A stretch of DNA of 64,000 nucleotides. It comes from Dyadobacter pollutisoli (lineage in GTDB: Bacteria > Bacteroidota > Bacteroidia > Cytophagales > Spirosomataceae). Positions 17,469-25,344 of the stretch are shown one piece after another (the first letter of the stretch is position 1; every line of letters begins with the position of its first letter). The stretch is from NCBI RefSeq assembly GCF_026625565.1, contig NZ_CP112998.1, positions 3,970,501 through 4,034,500 of the forward strand. The letters run 5' to 3'. A program made the position numbers and the translations under genes. Under the pieces are notes generated by a model. The model was not told the origin of the DNA and ran no database searches. It saw only the letters and a program-made list of their open reading frames with translations.

Positions 17469-17918
17469 ATGGAATCTTTAAATCTTCCCGAGTTTGCCTA
17501 CAAAGTTAAGCAGGTTAACGGGAAACCGCATATTTTCGATATTATCCGCAGGAAATTCGTTGCGCTTACGCCGGAAGAATGGGTACGGCAACACTTCATT
17601 CATTTACTTATTACTCAATATGGTTACCCCAAATCATTGTTTGCAGTGGAAACCGGAATGCAATACAACACGCTGGCCAAACGGACGGACATCATGATTC
17701 TATCGGGCGATTCCCTTCCATTTTTACTGGTAGAATGCAAAGCGCCATTCATTTCCGTGACCGACGCCACATTCGCGCAGATCAGTCGGTATAACTTTAC
17801 ACTTCAACCTCAATACCTGGCCGTTACCAATGGAATGAGCCACTATTGTTTCAAAGCCGTCAACGGACAGATCCATTTTATGGACGATTTCCCACTCTAT
17901 CGTGACTGGAACTCCTGA
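17469..17918 (+). CDS. Stand-alone type I restriction enzyme R-subunit N-terminal nuclease domain
   Basis: 149-residue protein matching the HSDR_N_2 domain. A PD-(D/E)xK nuclease core can be read: Glu61 region (FAVETGM), Asp74 (RTDIMIL) and E89-C-K91 (LLVECKAP), with the beta-strand/helix pattern around it. No helicase, HsdM or HsdS gene lies nearby, so it is not part of a type I restriction system here. Such small proteins are common in Bacteroidota next to unrelated housekeeping genes, which suggests a DNA or RNA maintenance role; this is inference. It ends before a bidirectional terminator. Confidence 0.85.
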   Translation: MESLNLPEFAYKVKQVNGKPHIFDIIRRKFVALTPEEWVRQHFIHLLITQYGYPKSLFAVETGMQYNTLAKRTDIMILSGDSLPFLLVECKAPFISVTDATFAQISRYNFTLQPQYLAVTNGMSHYCFKAVNGQIHFMDDFPLYRDWNS

Positions 17919-17943
17919 TTTTCTGATAAAATATAAAACAAAT

Positions 17944-17970
17944 AAAGCCTGCCACAAATGGACAGGCTTT
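17944..17970. terminator. Bidirectional terminator between the nuclease-domain gene and yceI
   Basis: An 8-bp perfect stem (17944-17951 AAAGCCTG with 17963-17970 CAGGCTTT) with an A/C-rich loop stands between convergent genes ending at 17918 and 18028. The stem ends in A and T runs so it can work in both directions, although the T-tracts are short. Confidence 0.7.
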
Positions 17971-18027
17971 AAAATATTCAGGTCATACAATGCAGACGGC
18001 CGATACCAGGCGACCATCCGCAGTCAA

Positions 18028-18651
18028 TTATTTTGCAGCAACCAATTTCACGTCGATTGAGAAATCGTCATGGATCATTTTGTCACCAAGGTTTTCGAAG
18101 AATGATTTCGAGTTATACTTGATGTCATATTTAGAACGGTCAACAACCAGTGTACCAGTTGCTTCTGCACCAGCAGGAGTAGATTTAACAGTTACAGGGA
18201 ATGTAGCAGGTTTGGTAATTCCTTTGATAGTAAGGTCACCAGTCACTTCGTAAACACCAGCAGATTTTGGAGTAGCTTTTGTTACCACGAAAGTTGCGGT
18301 AGGGTGTTTTTCAACCGCGAAGAAATCATCAGATTTCAAGTGGCCGATCAATTTGCCATTGTATTCCTTGTCAGTAAGGTCAGTACAAGTGATGCTTGTC
18401 AGGTCGGCAACGAATTTACCACCTGTCAATTTAGCTCCGTCAAGCGTAATAGTTCCTTCTTTCAACGTGATTTTGCCAGTATGCTCGCCGGTTACTTTTT
18501 TGCCTAACCAGGTAAGTTCACTTTTAGATGTATTCACTTTCAGGTTGGTAGCTTTTTTACCAGGGACTTCTGCAGAAACTGATGCAGAAACAAACAAAGC
18601 GACTGCTAAAGAGGCAACGAAAAATTTCACTAATTTCATTGTAGTTTTCAT
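18028..18651 (-). CDS. Exported YceI-family lipocalin-like protein
   Basis: 207-residue periplasmic protein with a Sec signal (about 1-27, ending SVSAEV). The YceI beta-barrel follows (about 38-205), with conserved strands such as SELTWLGKKVTGEHTGKI, GKFVADLTSITCTDL, LKSDDFFAVEKHPTATFV, YEVTGDLTIKGITKPATFPV and DRSKYDIKYNSKSFFENLGDKMIHDDFSID in parts. YceI proteins bind long isoprenoid or amphiphilic molecules. The upstream MarR gene ends 37 bp before it on the same strand, so the pair is probably co-transcribed and regulated together. Confidence 0.92.
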   Translation of the reverse strand: MKTTMKLVKFFVASLAVALFVSASVSAEVPGKKATNLKVNTSKSELTWLGKKVTGEHTGKITLKEGTITLDGAKLTGGKFVADLTSITCTDLTDKEYNGKLIGHLKSDDFFAVEKHPTATFVVTKATPKSAGVYEVTGDLTIKGITKPATFPVTVKSTPAGAEATGTLVVDRSKYDIKYNSKSFFENLGDKMIHDDFSIDVKLVAAK

Positions 18652-18688
18652 TTTGAATTAAAATTGATTGTTTATTGGGATTATTGAG

Positions 18689-19156
18689 TTATTCATTTTC
18701 TTTTTCAGATTCCCGAAGCTTGTCCAGCAGCGCACTAATGTGGTCCGCCTCTTCGGGGGTAATGATGTTGAAGCGGTTCTCCCACTCTTCCACATGAGGA
18801 TCAAGTTCCTCCAGGAGTTTCATCCCTTCTTCCGTGATCACCACATCCACAGCACGTCTGTCGTCGGGACAGGAGGTACGCTTTGCGAGATTTTTAACCA
18901 GCAATTTGTCAACCAGCCTCGATGTATTGGAGTTTCTGTCGAGCATTCGCTCAGTAATGTCGCTCACCTTGATCGGATTAAACTGCTGGCCACGCAGGAT
19001 TCGGAGGACATTGTACTGCTGAGCTGAAATATCGTGCTGCTTGAAAAATTCGTGCTGCTTGTATTCCAGCCAATTGGTGGTATAAACCAGGTTTAAGGCC
19101 AATCGTTGGTAAGGGCTCCGAAATTTTTTTTGCTTAATATCAGTTTCAATAGACAT
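18689..19156 (-). CDS. MarR-family transcriptional regulator
   Basis: 155-residue winged-helix regulator. The helix-turn-helix and wing are at about 62-105 (VSDITERMLDRNSNTSRLVDKLL, then KRTSCPDDRRAVDVVITEEG with the typical D-x-R-wing), framed by dimerisation helices. It is the upstream gene of the YceI unit. A 12-bp perfect palindrome lies about 30 bp before its start (19187-19198) and may be its operator, meaning self-control. Conserved Cys in the wing (TSCPDD) might be redox-sensitive, but that is speculation. The ligand is unknown. Confidence 0.88.
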   Translation of the reverse strand: MSIETDIKQKKFRSPYQRLALNLVYTTNWLEYKQHEFFKQHDISAQQYNVLRILRGQQFNPIKVSDITERMLDRNSNTSRLVDKLLVKNLAKRTSCPDDRRAVDVVITEEGMKLLEELDPHVEEWENRFNIITPEEADHISALLDKLRESEKENE

Positions 19157-19170
19157 AGCCTGTTTAATTT

Positions 19171-19200
19171 AAATGTAATAATAATGATGTATATACATTT
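19171..19200. promoter_or_regulatory. Candidate MarR operator
   Basis: A perfect 12-bp palindrome ATGTATATACAT lies at 19187-19198, inside a wider imperfect dyad AAATGTA ... TACATTT (19171-19200). It sits in the leader of the MarR gene, 30 bp from its start, between that gene and the divergent maf gene. Size and position suit a MarR dimer site; binding is inference. Confidence 0.4.
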
Positions 19201-19341
19201 AATGTAGAAACATCTATTGGCGCAGTAGTAGTTCCTGCTTTGAGAAAATATTTCAAAAACTATTTCTTCAAATCCTTCTAAACTGTTGATAGTTAACATT
19301 CAATCTATTGATTATCAGCTGTATAAAATATAAAATCTTGC

Positions 19342-19917
19342 ATGATTTCTTTACAAAAAAAACTGATACTTGCCTCCAATTCACCCAGAAGAAAACAGCT
19401 TTTGACCGATGCAGGCTTTGAATTTACCGTTGAAGCATTGCCTACCGACGAGTCGTTTCCCGCCACATTGCCCACCGGGGAGGTAGCAGCTTATATATCA
19501 AGAGAAAAAGCCGAAGTATTTCAAGGCGTCCGCCCCGAACACCTTATTCTGACTGCCGACACGGTGGTAATCGCTGACCATCAGATCCTTGCGAAGCCAG
19601 TAGACCAGGCCGACGCATTCCGAATGCTGCAAATGCTGTCCGGCAGAAGCCACCAGGTGGTTACCGCAGTGAGCCTTTTGGCCGATGATTCCATTCAAAC
19701 GGTTTCAGATAGTGCCACAGTTTACTTCCGGGAATTGGAAGATTCGGAAATAACCTATTATATTGAGCAGTATAAGCCCTTCGACAAGGCGGGTTCGTAC
19801 GGAATACAGGAATGGATCGGGATGGTAGGGATCGGAAAAATAGAAGGGTCGTTTTATACCATTATGGGTCTTCCTGTACATATAGTTTACCAGTTGCTAA
19901 GGCCTCATTTCAAATAG
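19342..19917 (+). CDS. maf: Maf-family nucleoside triphosphate pyrophosphatase
   Basis: Cytoplasmic house-cleaning enzyme hydrolysing non-canonical or unmodified nucleoside triphosphates (dTTP/UTP type likely). 191 residues, standard size. Family motifs: LILASNSPRRKQLL (substrate loop, about 8-21), a Glu-Ala-Leu-Pro-Thr-Asp-Glu loop (30-37), LILTADTVVI (about 71-80), GRSHQVVTAVSLL, and FDKAGSYGIQEWIG (about 149-162). The GH13 gene follows after about 35 bp in the same direction, but I see no functional link. Confidence 0.92.
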   Translation: MISLQKKLILASNSPRRKQLLTDAGFEFTVEALPTDESFPATLPTGEVAAYISREKAEVFQGVRPEHLILTADTVVIADHQILAKPVDQADAFRMLQMLSGRSHQVVTAVSLLADDSIQTVSDSATVYFRELEDSEITYYIEQYKPFDKAGSYGIQEWIGMVGIGKIEGSFYTIMGLPVHIVYQLLRPHFK

Positions 19918-19952
19918 CGGACGGGCCCCGATAACCCGGCCGCCCCAACCAG

Positions 19953-21455
19953 ATGCTTGCAGACAAGTCAAAATTTATTCCGAGAGTTTGTTATGAAATT
20001 TTCGTACGTTCTTTTTGTGATTCAAACGGCGATGGGATCGGTGATCTGAACGGCATCATTTCCAAACTCGATTACTTACAGGACCTTGGCATTGAGGCAA
20101 TCTGGCTCACACCGGTGCATCCTTCACCCAGCTACCACAAATACGACGTCATCGACTACTGCGCCATTGAACCGGAATTTGGTACAATGGATGATTTCAA
20201 AAGGCTTTTGGCCTGCGCCCACTCCCGGGGTATCCAAATTTATCTGGACCTGATCATTAACCATACCAGCACATTGCATCCCTGGTTTTCGGAAGCGCGG
20301 AAAAGCCACGAGAATCCTTACCGGGACTTTTACTGGTGGATGACGCCGCCGCAGATAGAGAAACTGGGCATATCCGAGCGTGAGACTTCCGACGACTCGC
20401 AGGTAGTGTACCCGTGGCATGAGAACCTGCCGGATACTGAGAAGTACTATGGCCTGTTTTACAAAGGCATGCCCGATCTCAATTACCATTCAGAAGCACT
20501 TCGTCGCGAAATTGAGAAAATTGTGCATTTCTGGCTCGTGGAGATAGGCGTGGACGGTTTCCGGCTGGATGCGGCCAGACACATTTATCCTGACTGGGAG
20601 AAAGATCTGAGCATTGAATTCTGGGAGTTCTTTTCAAAAGCAATTGAAAAAGCAAAGCCGGATGCATTCACTGTGGCCGAGGTATGGGCTGAAACAGAGG
20701 AAGTTGCACCCTATTTCAAATACCTGAACGCTACATTTCACTTTGATCTGAGTTTCGCACTGCAAAGAATCCTGGTCGCCGAGCGCGATGAAGAACTGAT
20801 AGAAAAGCTGCTTGCGAGTTACCATCTTTTTGAAAAATACAACCCCCTTTTTATCGATGCGATCATGCTCACCAACCACGACCAGGACCGGATCGGGAGT
20901 GTGGTGGGCAACTATACCGACAAAATAAAGCTGGCCGCCAGCATACTACTCACTTTACCGGGCCAGCCTTACATTTATTACGGCGAGGAGATCGGAATGC
21001 TGGGCACCAAGCCGGATCCTTACATTCGGGAGCCCTTTCTGTGGTCGGAAAACGAGGAAGATGTGGAGCACACTTACTGGATCAATGCCCAGTTTTCGAC
21101 GCGCCAGCAGGTACTTCCATTGTCAGTTCAGCAACATGACAGCAATTCCGTTTTCAGGCATTACCAAACACTGATTAGCCTTCGGAAGCAAGAACCGGCT
21201 CTCAATCAGCTTTTCGCCCCAAACCTACACCGGGTTTGCCTGCACGACGATCAGCTGCTCGCCTACTTCCGGCCACATGTTGATAAATCACTCGTTATCA
21301 TACACAATTTAAGTTCGGACACAAAGGAAATACTGCTGCCGGACGACAAATCCGACTTCAATAAAATCCTCTTTTCGTGCGATCCATCCCATTCCGGAAC
21401 CGTCACGCTTATGGAGCTGGCACCTTATACGAGTTTGATCCTTTCGGCAGTTTAG
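19953..21455 (+). CDS. GH13 alpha-amylase-family enzyme, cytoplasmic
   Basis: 500-residue (beta/alpha)8 glycoside hydrolase with no signal peptide, so probably acting on intracellular maltooligosaccharides, trehalose or glycogen-derived sugar. Conserved regions: a calcium-type loop DSNGDGIGDL (23-32), GIEAIWLTPVHPSPSYHKYDVIDY in parts, the nucleophile Asp206 (GFRLDAARH), the acid Glu243 (VAEVWAE) and the transition-state Asp310 (LTNHDQDR). A C-terminal beta-sandwich runs from about 425. The pattern is closest by eye to the oligo-1,6-glucosidase / amylosucrase-like group; product specificity is open. It follows maf by 35 bp. Confidence 0.9.
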   Translation: MLADKSKFIPRVCYEIFVRSFCDSNGDGIGDLNGIISKLDYLQDLGIEAIWLTPVHPSPSYHKYDVIDYCAIEPEFGTMDDFKRLLACAHSRGIQIYLDLIINHTSTLHPWFSEARKSHENPYRDFYWWMTPPQIEKLGISERETSDDSQVVYPWHENLPDTEKYYGLFYKGMPDLNYHSEALRREIEKIVHFWLVEIGVDGFRLDAARHIYPDWEKDLSIEFWEFFSKAIEKAKPDAFTVAEVWAETEEVAPYFKYLNATFHFDLSFALQRILVAERDEELIEKLLASYHLFEKYNPLFIDAIMLTNHDQDRIGSVVGNYTDKIKLAASILLTLPGQPYIYYGEEIGMLGTKPDPYIREPFLWSENEEDVEHTYWINAQFSTRQQVLPLSVQQHDSNSVFRHYQTLISLRKQEPALNQLFAPNLHRVCLHDDQLLAYFRPHVDKSLVIIHNLSSDTKEILLPDDKSDFNKILFSCDPSHSGTVTLMELAPYTSLILSAV

Positions 21456-21520
21456 CCCGCAAAATCGTCGGTTTCGGCAAAACAGTAGGTACCCGGCCTA
21501 TTTTTCTTTAAAGCTTAGTC

Positions 21521-21528
21521 TACCTTTG
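21521..21528 (+). promoter_or_regulatory. Candidate -7 element of the SMP-30-like gene
   Basis: TACCTTTG matches the Bacteroidota -7 consensus TAnnTTTG and ends 22 bp before the ATG at 21551. A good -33 TTG is not obvious, so this is a weak call. Confidence 0.35.
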
Positions 21529-21550
21529 GTTTACACTAAACTTTCGCCTC

Positions 21551-22555
21551 ATGAAGTGTAGTTTATTTTTATTGATTTCTATTTTTGCAAATATGGCAAT
21601 AGCGCAAAAATCCTATCCAACGATGGGAAAGATTATTTACGAAGATCCTGCATTTGAAAAATTGCTTCCCAAAGACTCCAAAATCGAAGTACTGGCTTCC
21701 GGTTTCGAATGGTCAGAAGGGCCGGTTTGGGTGAAAGATGGTGAGTATCTCTTATTTTCTGATGTTCCAAAGAACAAAGTCTATAAATGGGAAGAAAAAA
21801 CGGGTTTGTCCGTTTTTCTCGAACCATCGGGCTATACTGGCCTTGGCGTATACAGTGACGAACCTGGAAGCAACGGACTAATCATTGATAGCAAAGGGCG
21901 ACTGGTTTCCTGCGAGCACGGCGACCGCCGCATTTCCGCGATGCCATTGAACATCGGAGGGAAAATTACATTGGCTGACAACTACGAAGGCAAACGTTTC
22001 AACAGTCCCAATGACGTGGTGGAACATACCAACGGCAGCTACTACTTTACCGATCCGCCTTACGGCTTGATGAAAAAACACGAAGATCCAACACGCGAGC
22101 TCCCCTATTTTGGCGTGTACCGGATCGCAAAAGACGGAAAAGTGAGCTTACAGGTCGATAACCTGACGCGGCCGAACGGTCTCGCTTTTTCTCCTGACGG
22201 CAAAACTTTATATGTAGCTCAATCCGATCCTGAAAAGGCAATCTGGATGTCGTACCCGCTGGATGCTGATGGAAATGCAGGAAAAGGCACACTCTTGTAT
22301 GATGCCACTTTCATGCTTAAAAAAGGGTTTAATGGGCTGCCAGATGGATTGAAAATTGACAAAGACGGAAACCTCTGGTCATCAGGTCCAGGTGGAATGA
22401 TCATCCTCAGCCCCGCAGGCAAATTACTGGGACGGATCGAAATGGGTGAACTGACTTCCAACTGCGCATGGGGAAATGAAGGATCAACGCTTTATATGAC
22501 AGTCGACGGTTACGTTTGCCGGGTCAAAACCAATACGAAAGGAGCGGGATGGTAG
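21551..22555 (+). CDS. Exported SMP-30/gluconolactonase-like lactonase
   Basis: 334-residue six-bladed beta-propeller with a Sec signal (about 1-18, ending MAIAQ). Metal-site residues of the family can be read: Glu in FEWSEGPVWV (about 56), Asn in RFNSPNDVV (about 155), Asn/Asp in TRPNGLAFSPDG and NGLPDGLKID (about 206 and 255). It would hydrolyse sugar lactones in the periplasm. This could support the PQQ-dehydrogenases elsewhere in the window by opening aldonolactones, but no adjacency supports that. It is convergent with the lipoprotein gene, with only 6 bp between ends. Confidence 0.88.
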   Translation: MKCSLFLLISIFANMAIAQKSYPTMGKIIYEDPAFEKLLPKDSKIEVLASGFEWSEGPVWVKDGEYLLFSDVPKNKVYKWEEKTGLSVFLEPSGYTGLGVYSDEPGSNGLIIDSKGRLVSCEHGDRRISAMPLNIGGKITLADNYEGKRFNSPNDVVEHTNGSYYFTDPPYGLMKKHEDPTRELPYFGVYRIAKDGKVSLQVDNLTRPNGLAFSPDGKTLYVAQSDPEKAIWMSYPLDADGNAGKGTLLYDATFMLKKGFNGLPDGLKIDKDGNLWSSGPGGMIILSPAGKLLGRIEMGELTSNCAWGNEGSTLYMTVDGYVCRVKTNTKGAGW

Positions 22556-22561
22556 CCTTTG

Positions 22562-23098
22562 CTACTTCTCGCCAACCCTGCGAACCGATCTCAATGTATT
22601 TTCAACTTCCCGTTTCACGACCGGCCAGTTGGTTTTACCATTCCGGTAAATGTTGGTGTATGCCTTATAAAGTACGATCCGGTCATCACTGATTTTGTCG
22701 AGTTCGTTGGAAATCACTTGCTTACCCGAGGCTTTGGAGCTTTTGTATTCTTCTAATAACACATTCCAACGGCTTTCCAGAATGTCCAGTTCGTACAATA
22801 CCACTTCGCCCAGTTTATCCATTTCGGCATACTGGGCTACTAGTTTCTGATTATAGTCAGCGCTGCCATCAAGCCCTGAGACGCCGCTTGTATTACCGGA
22901 ATTCTCATCCGTGATTTTACCGTAATCCTTTTTATAAGTCCCTGATCCTGAATGGTTATCGCTATACTGATCCGGGCCGGTGTTTGTGGAAGATGTGGTT
23001 CCATGCCGTTGATCGTATCTTCTCTGTAATGTTGCCGAACATGACATGGCTATCGCCGCCAGGAAAATAATGCAGCCGAATGTGTATAGCTTTTTCAC
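22562..23098 (-). CDS. Lipoprotein of unknown function
   Basis: 178-residue protein with a lipoprotein signal, lipobox AIAMSC giving Cys20. Residues about 22-90 are polar, Ser/Thr/Asn/Gly-rich and probably disordered; about 80-175 are helical with many charged residues (QKLVAQYAEMDKLGEVVLYELDIL in part, then EVENTLRSVRRV). No family recognised. It is divergent from the GtrA gene across a 231-bp spacer, in which I see no structure worth calling. Confidence 0.75.
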   Translation of the reverse strand: MKKLYTFGCIIFLAAIAMSCSATLQRRYDQRHGTTSSTNTGPDQYSDNHSGSGTYKKDYGKITDENSGNTSGVSGLDGSADYNQKLVAQYAEMDKLGEVVLYELDILESRWNVLLEEYKSSKASGKQVISNELDKISDDRIVLYKAYTNIYRNGKTNWPVVKREVENTLRSVRRVGEK

Positions 23099-23329
23099 AG
23101 CTTGATCAGGTTAAAAATGAAGCCCCGGCCCCACGCCGAGATTAGGGTTAAAGTAAAAGAATTTACATATCAATTCAAGATAATCTATCAAAATGACAGG
23201 TGTCTGCTCCTTTGGAAACTGTTTTTCCATTCAATCAAATTAACATTCCGGTTTTGTTTCAGTATCATTTTCTTTCTAATATTGAGCCTCATTTGATTTA
23301 TTAGCCGTTTCAAATTAATTATCACGCAC

Positions 23330-23839
23330 GTGGCCGAACAAAAAAAAGGTTCCTTCTTCAATGCCAAAGATTTAATTGCTTATTTTCTTGTTGCAGGCAC
23401 AGGCGCAGTTATCCAGTTAGTTTCCAGCAGTTTAATTCAGGATTGGTTCGGCATTACGTGGAGTGCTTCCATCTATCCGTCGTACCTCGTAGGTTTGGTA
23501 TGGGGATTTATTCTGACCAAGCTTTTTGCTTTTAATGCCCGTCAAAGTAATCAGACGAGACGGGAAATGATCAAGTTTTTTATGGTAGCAGCGGTATCCA
23601 TGTTCGTTACCAAAATCGGGGCTGACGTTTCTTATGAGGTTGTGATCAATTACCTCGGATTCGACATTTACGAGGCTAAATTGCCTTTTGGAAAAAAAGA
23701 GGTGAATATTACCGAAATGGTTTGTTACATATTCGGCCAGGGTTGCAGTTTTGTGAGCAACTACATCCTGCATAAATCCTTCACATTCAAAAGCACCGGT
23801 TTTTACGACAGGTTGAAGGAGCTGATCAAAGAATCTTAA
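23330..23839 (+). CDS. GtrA-like integral membrane protein
   Basis: 169-residue membrane protein of the GtrA family (about four helices), often linked to flipping or transferring polyprenyl-linked sugars for cell-surface glycans. The family ending is clear (GQGCSFVSNYILHKSFTFKS), as is the first helix with a Gly-rich turn (FLVAGTGAVIQLVSSS). The start is GTG at 23330; an internal ATG would cut the first polar stretch. It is unusually longer than 120-140-residue members because of a loop at about 100-125 (YEAKLPFGKKEVNITE). No glycosyltransferase gene lies nearby. It overlaps the convergent thiolase gene end by 4 bases. Confidence 0.8.
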   Translation: MAEQKKGSFFNAKDLIAYFLVAGTGAVIQLVSSSLIQDWFGITWSASIYPSYLVGLVWGFILTKLFAFNARQSNQTRREMIKFFMVAAVSMFVTKIGADVSYEVVINYLGFDIYEAKLPFGKKEVNITEMVCYIFGQGCSFVSNYILHKSFTFKSTGFYDRLKELIKES

Positions 23840-25020
23840 AGTCTTTCAATAATAACCGCCGAAGCGCCGCCGCCTCCATTACAAATCGCGGCCAGGCCAT
23901 ATTTCCCCTTATTTTTTTCAAGTACCGACAATAATGTCGTGATGATGCGCGCGCCGGATGCTCCCAGCGGATGACCGAGTGAAACCGCACCGCCGAACGC
24001 ATTTACTTTCTCAACATCAAGGTTAAAAGCTTTGATATAAGCCAGTACCACCACTGCAAACGCCTCATTCACTTCGAAATAATCAATATCTGCAATCGTC
24101 AACCCTGCTTTTTGAAGCACCTTTTCAGTAGCGAGAATGGGGGTAGTCGTAAACCAGGCAGGTTCCTGTTCTGCATCGGCATAAGCTACGATTCTCGCGA
24201 TGGGTTTGAGCGAAGCATTATTCACAAACGCTGAACTTGCCAGTACCAGCGCCGCACCGCCGTCATTAATGGTCGAAGCATTGGCCGCCGTGACAGTACC
24301 GTCTTTTGAAAATGCGGGTTTTAAGGAAGGTATCTTCTCGAATTTGACCTTTTTATACTCCTCATCTTCGGCTACCCAGGTTGAATCCCCACCTTTCGGC
24401 GACGGGACTTCAACAGGAACCAGTTCATTTGCAAAAAATCCATTGGTAGTAGAGGCTGCACTTCGTTGGTACGACAGGATCGCAAACTCATCCTGCTCTT
24501 CTCTGGAAATGGAATATTTCGACGCTGTCCGGTCACCGCAAACGCCCATTCCAATCTGGTCGTAAACGTCGGTTAGCCCGTCTTTCAGCAGTCCATCGAT
24601 GATCTCACCATTGCCGTAACCGTACCCATTTCTGGCTTTGGGCAGATAGTAGGGAATCTGTGACATACTCTCCATTCCGCCTGCAACTACCACTTCGGCA
24701 TCGCCCAATTGAATGGCCTGCGCACCAAAAACAACGGCTCTCATGCCCGAGGCGCAAACCTTATTAACCGTCGTACAAATCACAGAAGCAGGCAAACCAG
24801 CATAAATAGCGGCCTGACGCGCAGGTGCCTGGCCCACATTCGCAGAAACGACATTGCCCATCAAAACCTCCTGTACGAGTTCCTTGTCGATGCCGCTTTT
24901 ATCCAAAGCTCCCTGAATAGCAGTAGCTCCCAGCCGGGCAGCATGTACCGTGGAAAGAGTGCCACCGAAACTTCCGATCGGCGTTCGGGCTGCGGATAAT
25001 ATAAAAACTTCGTCTTTCAT
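23836..25020 (-). CDS. Acetyl-CoA C-acetyltransferase (thiolase)
   Basis: 394-residue thiolase condensing two acetyl-CoA or cleaving acetoacetyl-CoA in the cytoplasm. Catalytic residues are in place: nucleophile Cys89 (NKVCASGMRAV), His350 (GHPLGASGAR) and Cys380 (CNGGGGASA). The start at 25020 (MKDEVFILSAARTPIGSFGG) is chosen because it gives the classic thiolase N-terminus; a 10-codon extension exists but looks non-coding. It is the last gene of a probable operon MFS transporter, small membrane protein, thiolase (gaps 27 and 45 bp), which suggests import and activation of a ketone-body-like or short carboxylic acid. Confidence 0.93.
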   Translation of the reverse strand: MKDEVFILSAARTPIGSFGGTLSTVHAARLGATAIQGALDKSGIDKELVQEVLMGNVVSANVGQAPARQAAIYAGLPASVICTTVNKVCASGMRAVVFGAQAIQLGDAEVVVAGGMESMSQIPYYLPKARNGYGYGNGEIIDGLLKDGLTDVYDQIGMGVCGDRTASKYSISREEQDEFAILSYQRSAASTTNGFFANELVPVEVPSPKGGDSTWVAEDEEYKKVKFEKIPSLKPAFSKDGTVTAANASTINDGGAALVLASSAFVNNASLKPIARIVAYADAEQEPAWFTTTPILATEKVLQKAGLTIADIDYFEVNEAFAVVVLAYIKAFNLDVEKVNAFGGAVSLGHPLGASGARIITTLLSVLEKNKGKYGLAAICNGGGGASAVIIERL

Positions 25021-25065
25021 GTTTTTTGACCATTCCAATGAGATAGTCAAAAATAGAAACTATCC

Positions 25066-25317
25066 TTACAATTCCGAGGAACTTTCAGGCAGATGTTCAT
25101 ATTCCCCTTTCATCGCATAGTAACCGAATGTTACCAGACCGGCACAGATCGGAATGAAAATCAGGATGATGATCGACCATTGAAGCGTGGTATTAGTCCG
25201 GGCGATGCCCTCAGCCGAATGGGCGATTTTGTCGGCGGCTTGCAGGAATAAAAACAAGATGATGACAGGTCCCAAAATCATCCAGACCACACCTAATATT
25301 TTCTTTAAACTATTCAT
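25066..25317 (-). CDS. Small two-helix membrane protein between transporter and thiolase
   Basis: 83-residue protein with two membrane helices (about 8-27 and 46-68) and an acidic C-terminal tail (GEYEHLPESSSEL). Its position 27 bp downstream of an MHS-type transporter on the same strand suggests a partner or accessory of that transporter. Family not recognised with certainty. It is real by composition and tight packing in the operon. Confidence 0.75.
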   Translation of the reverse strand: MNSLKKILGVVWMILGPVIILFLFLQAADKIAHSAEGIARTNTTLQWSIIILIFIPICAGLVTFGYYAMKGEYEHLPESSSEL

Positions 25318-25344
25318 ATTTTCTATTTTTAAGATCTGAAATAA

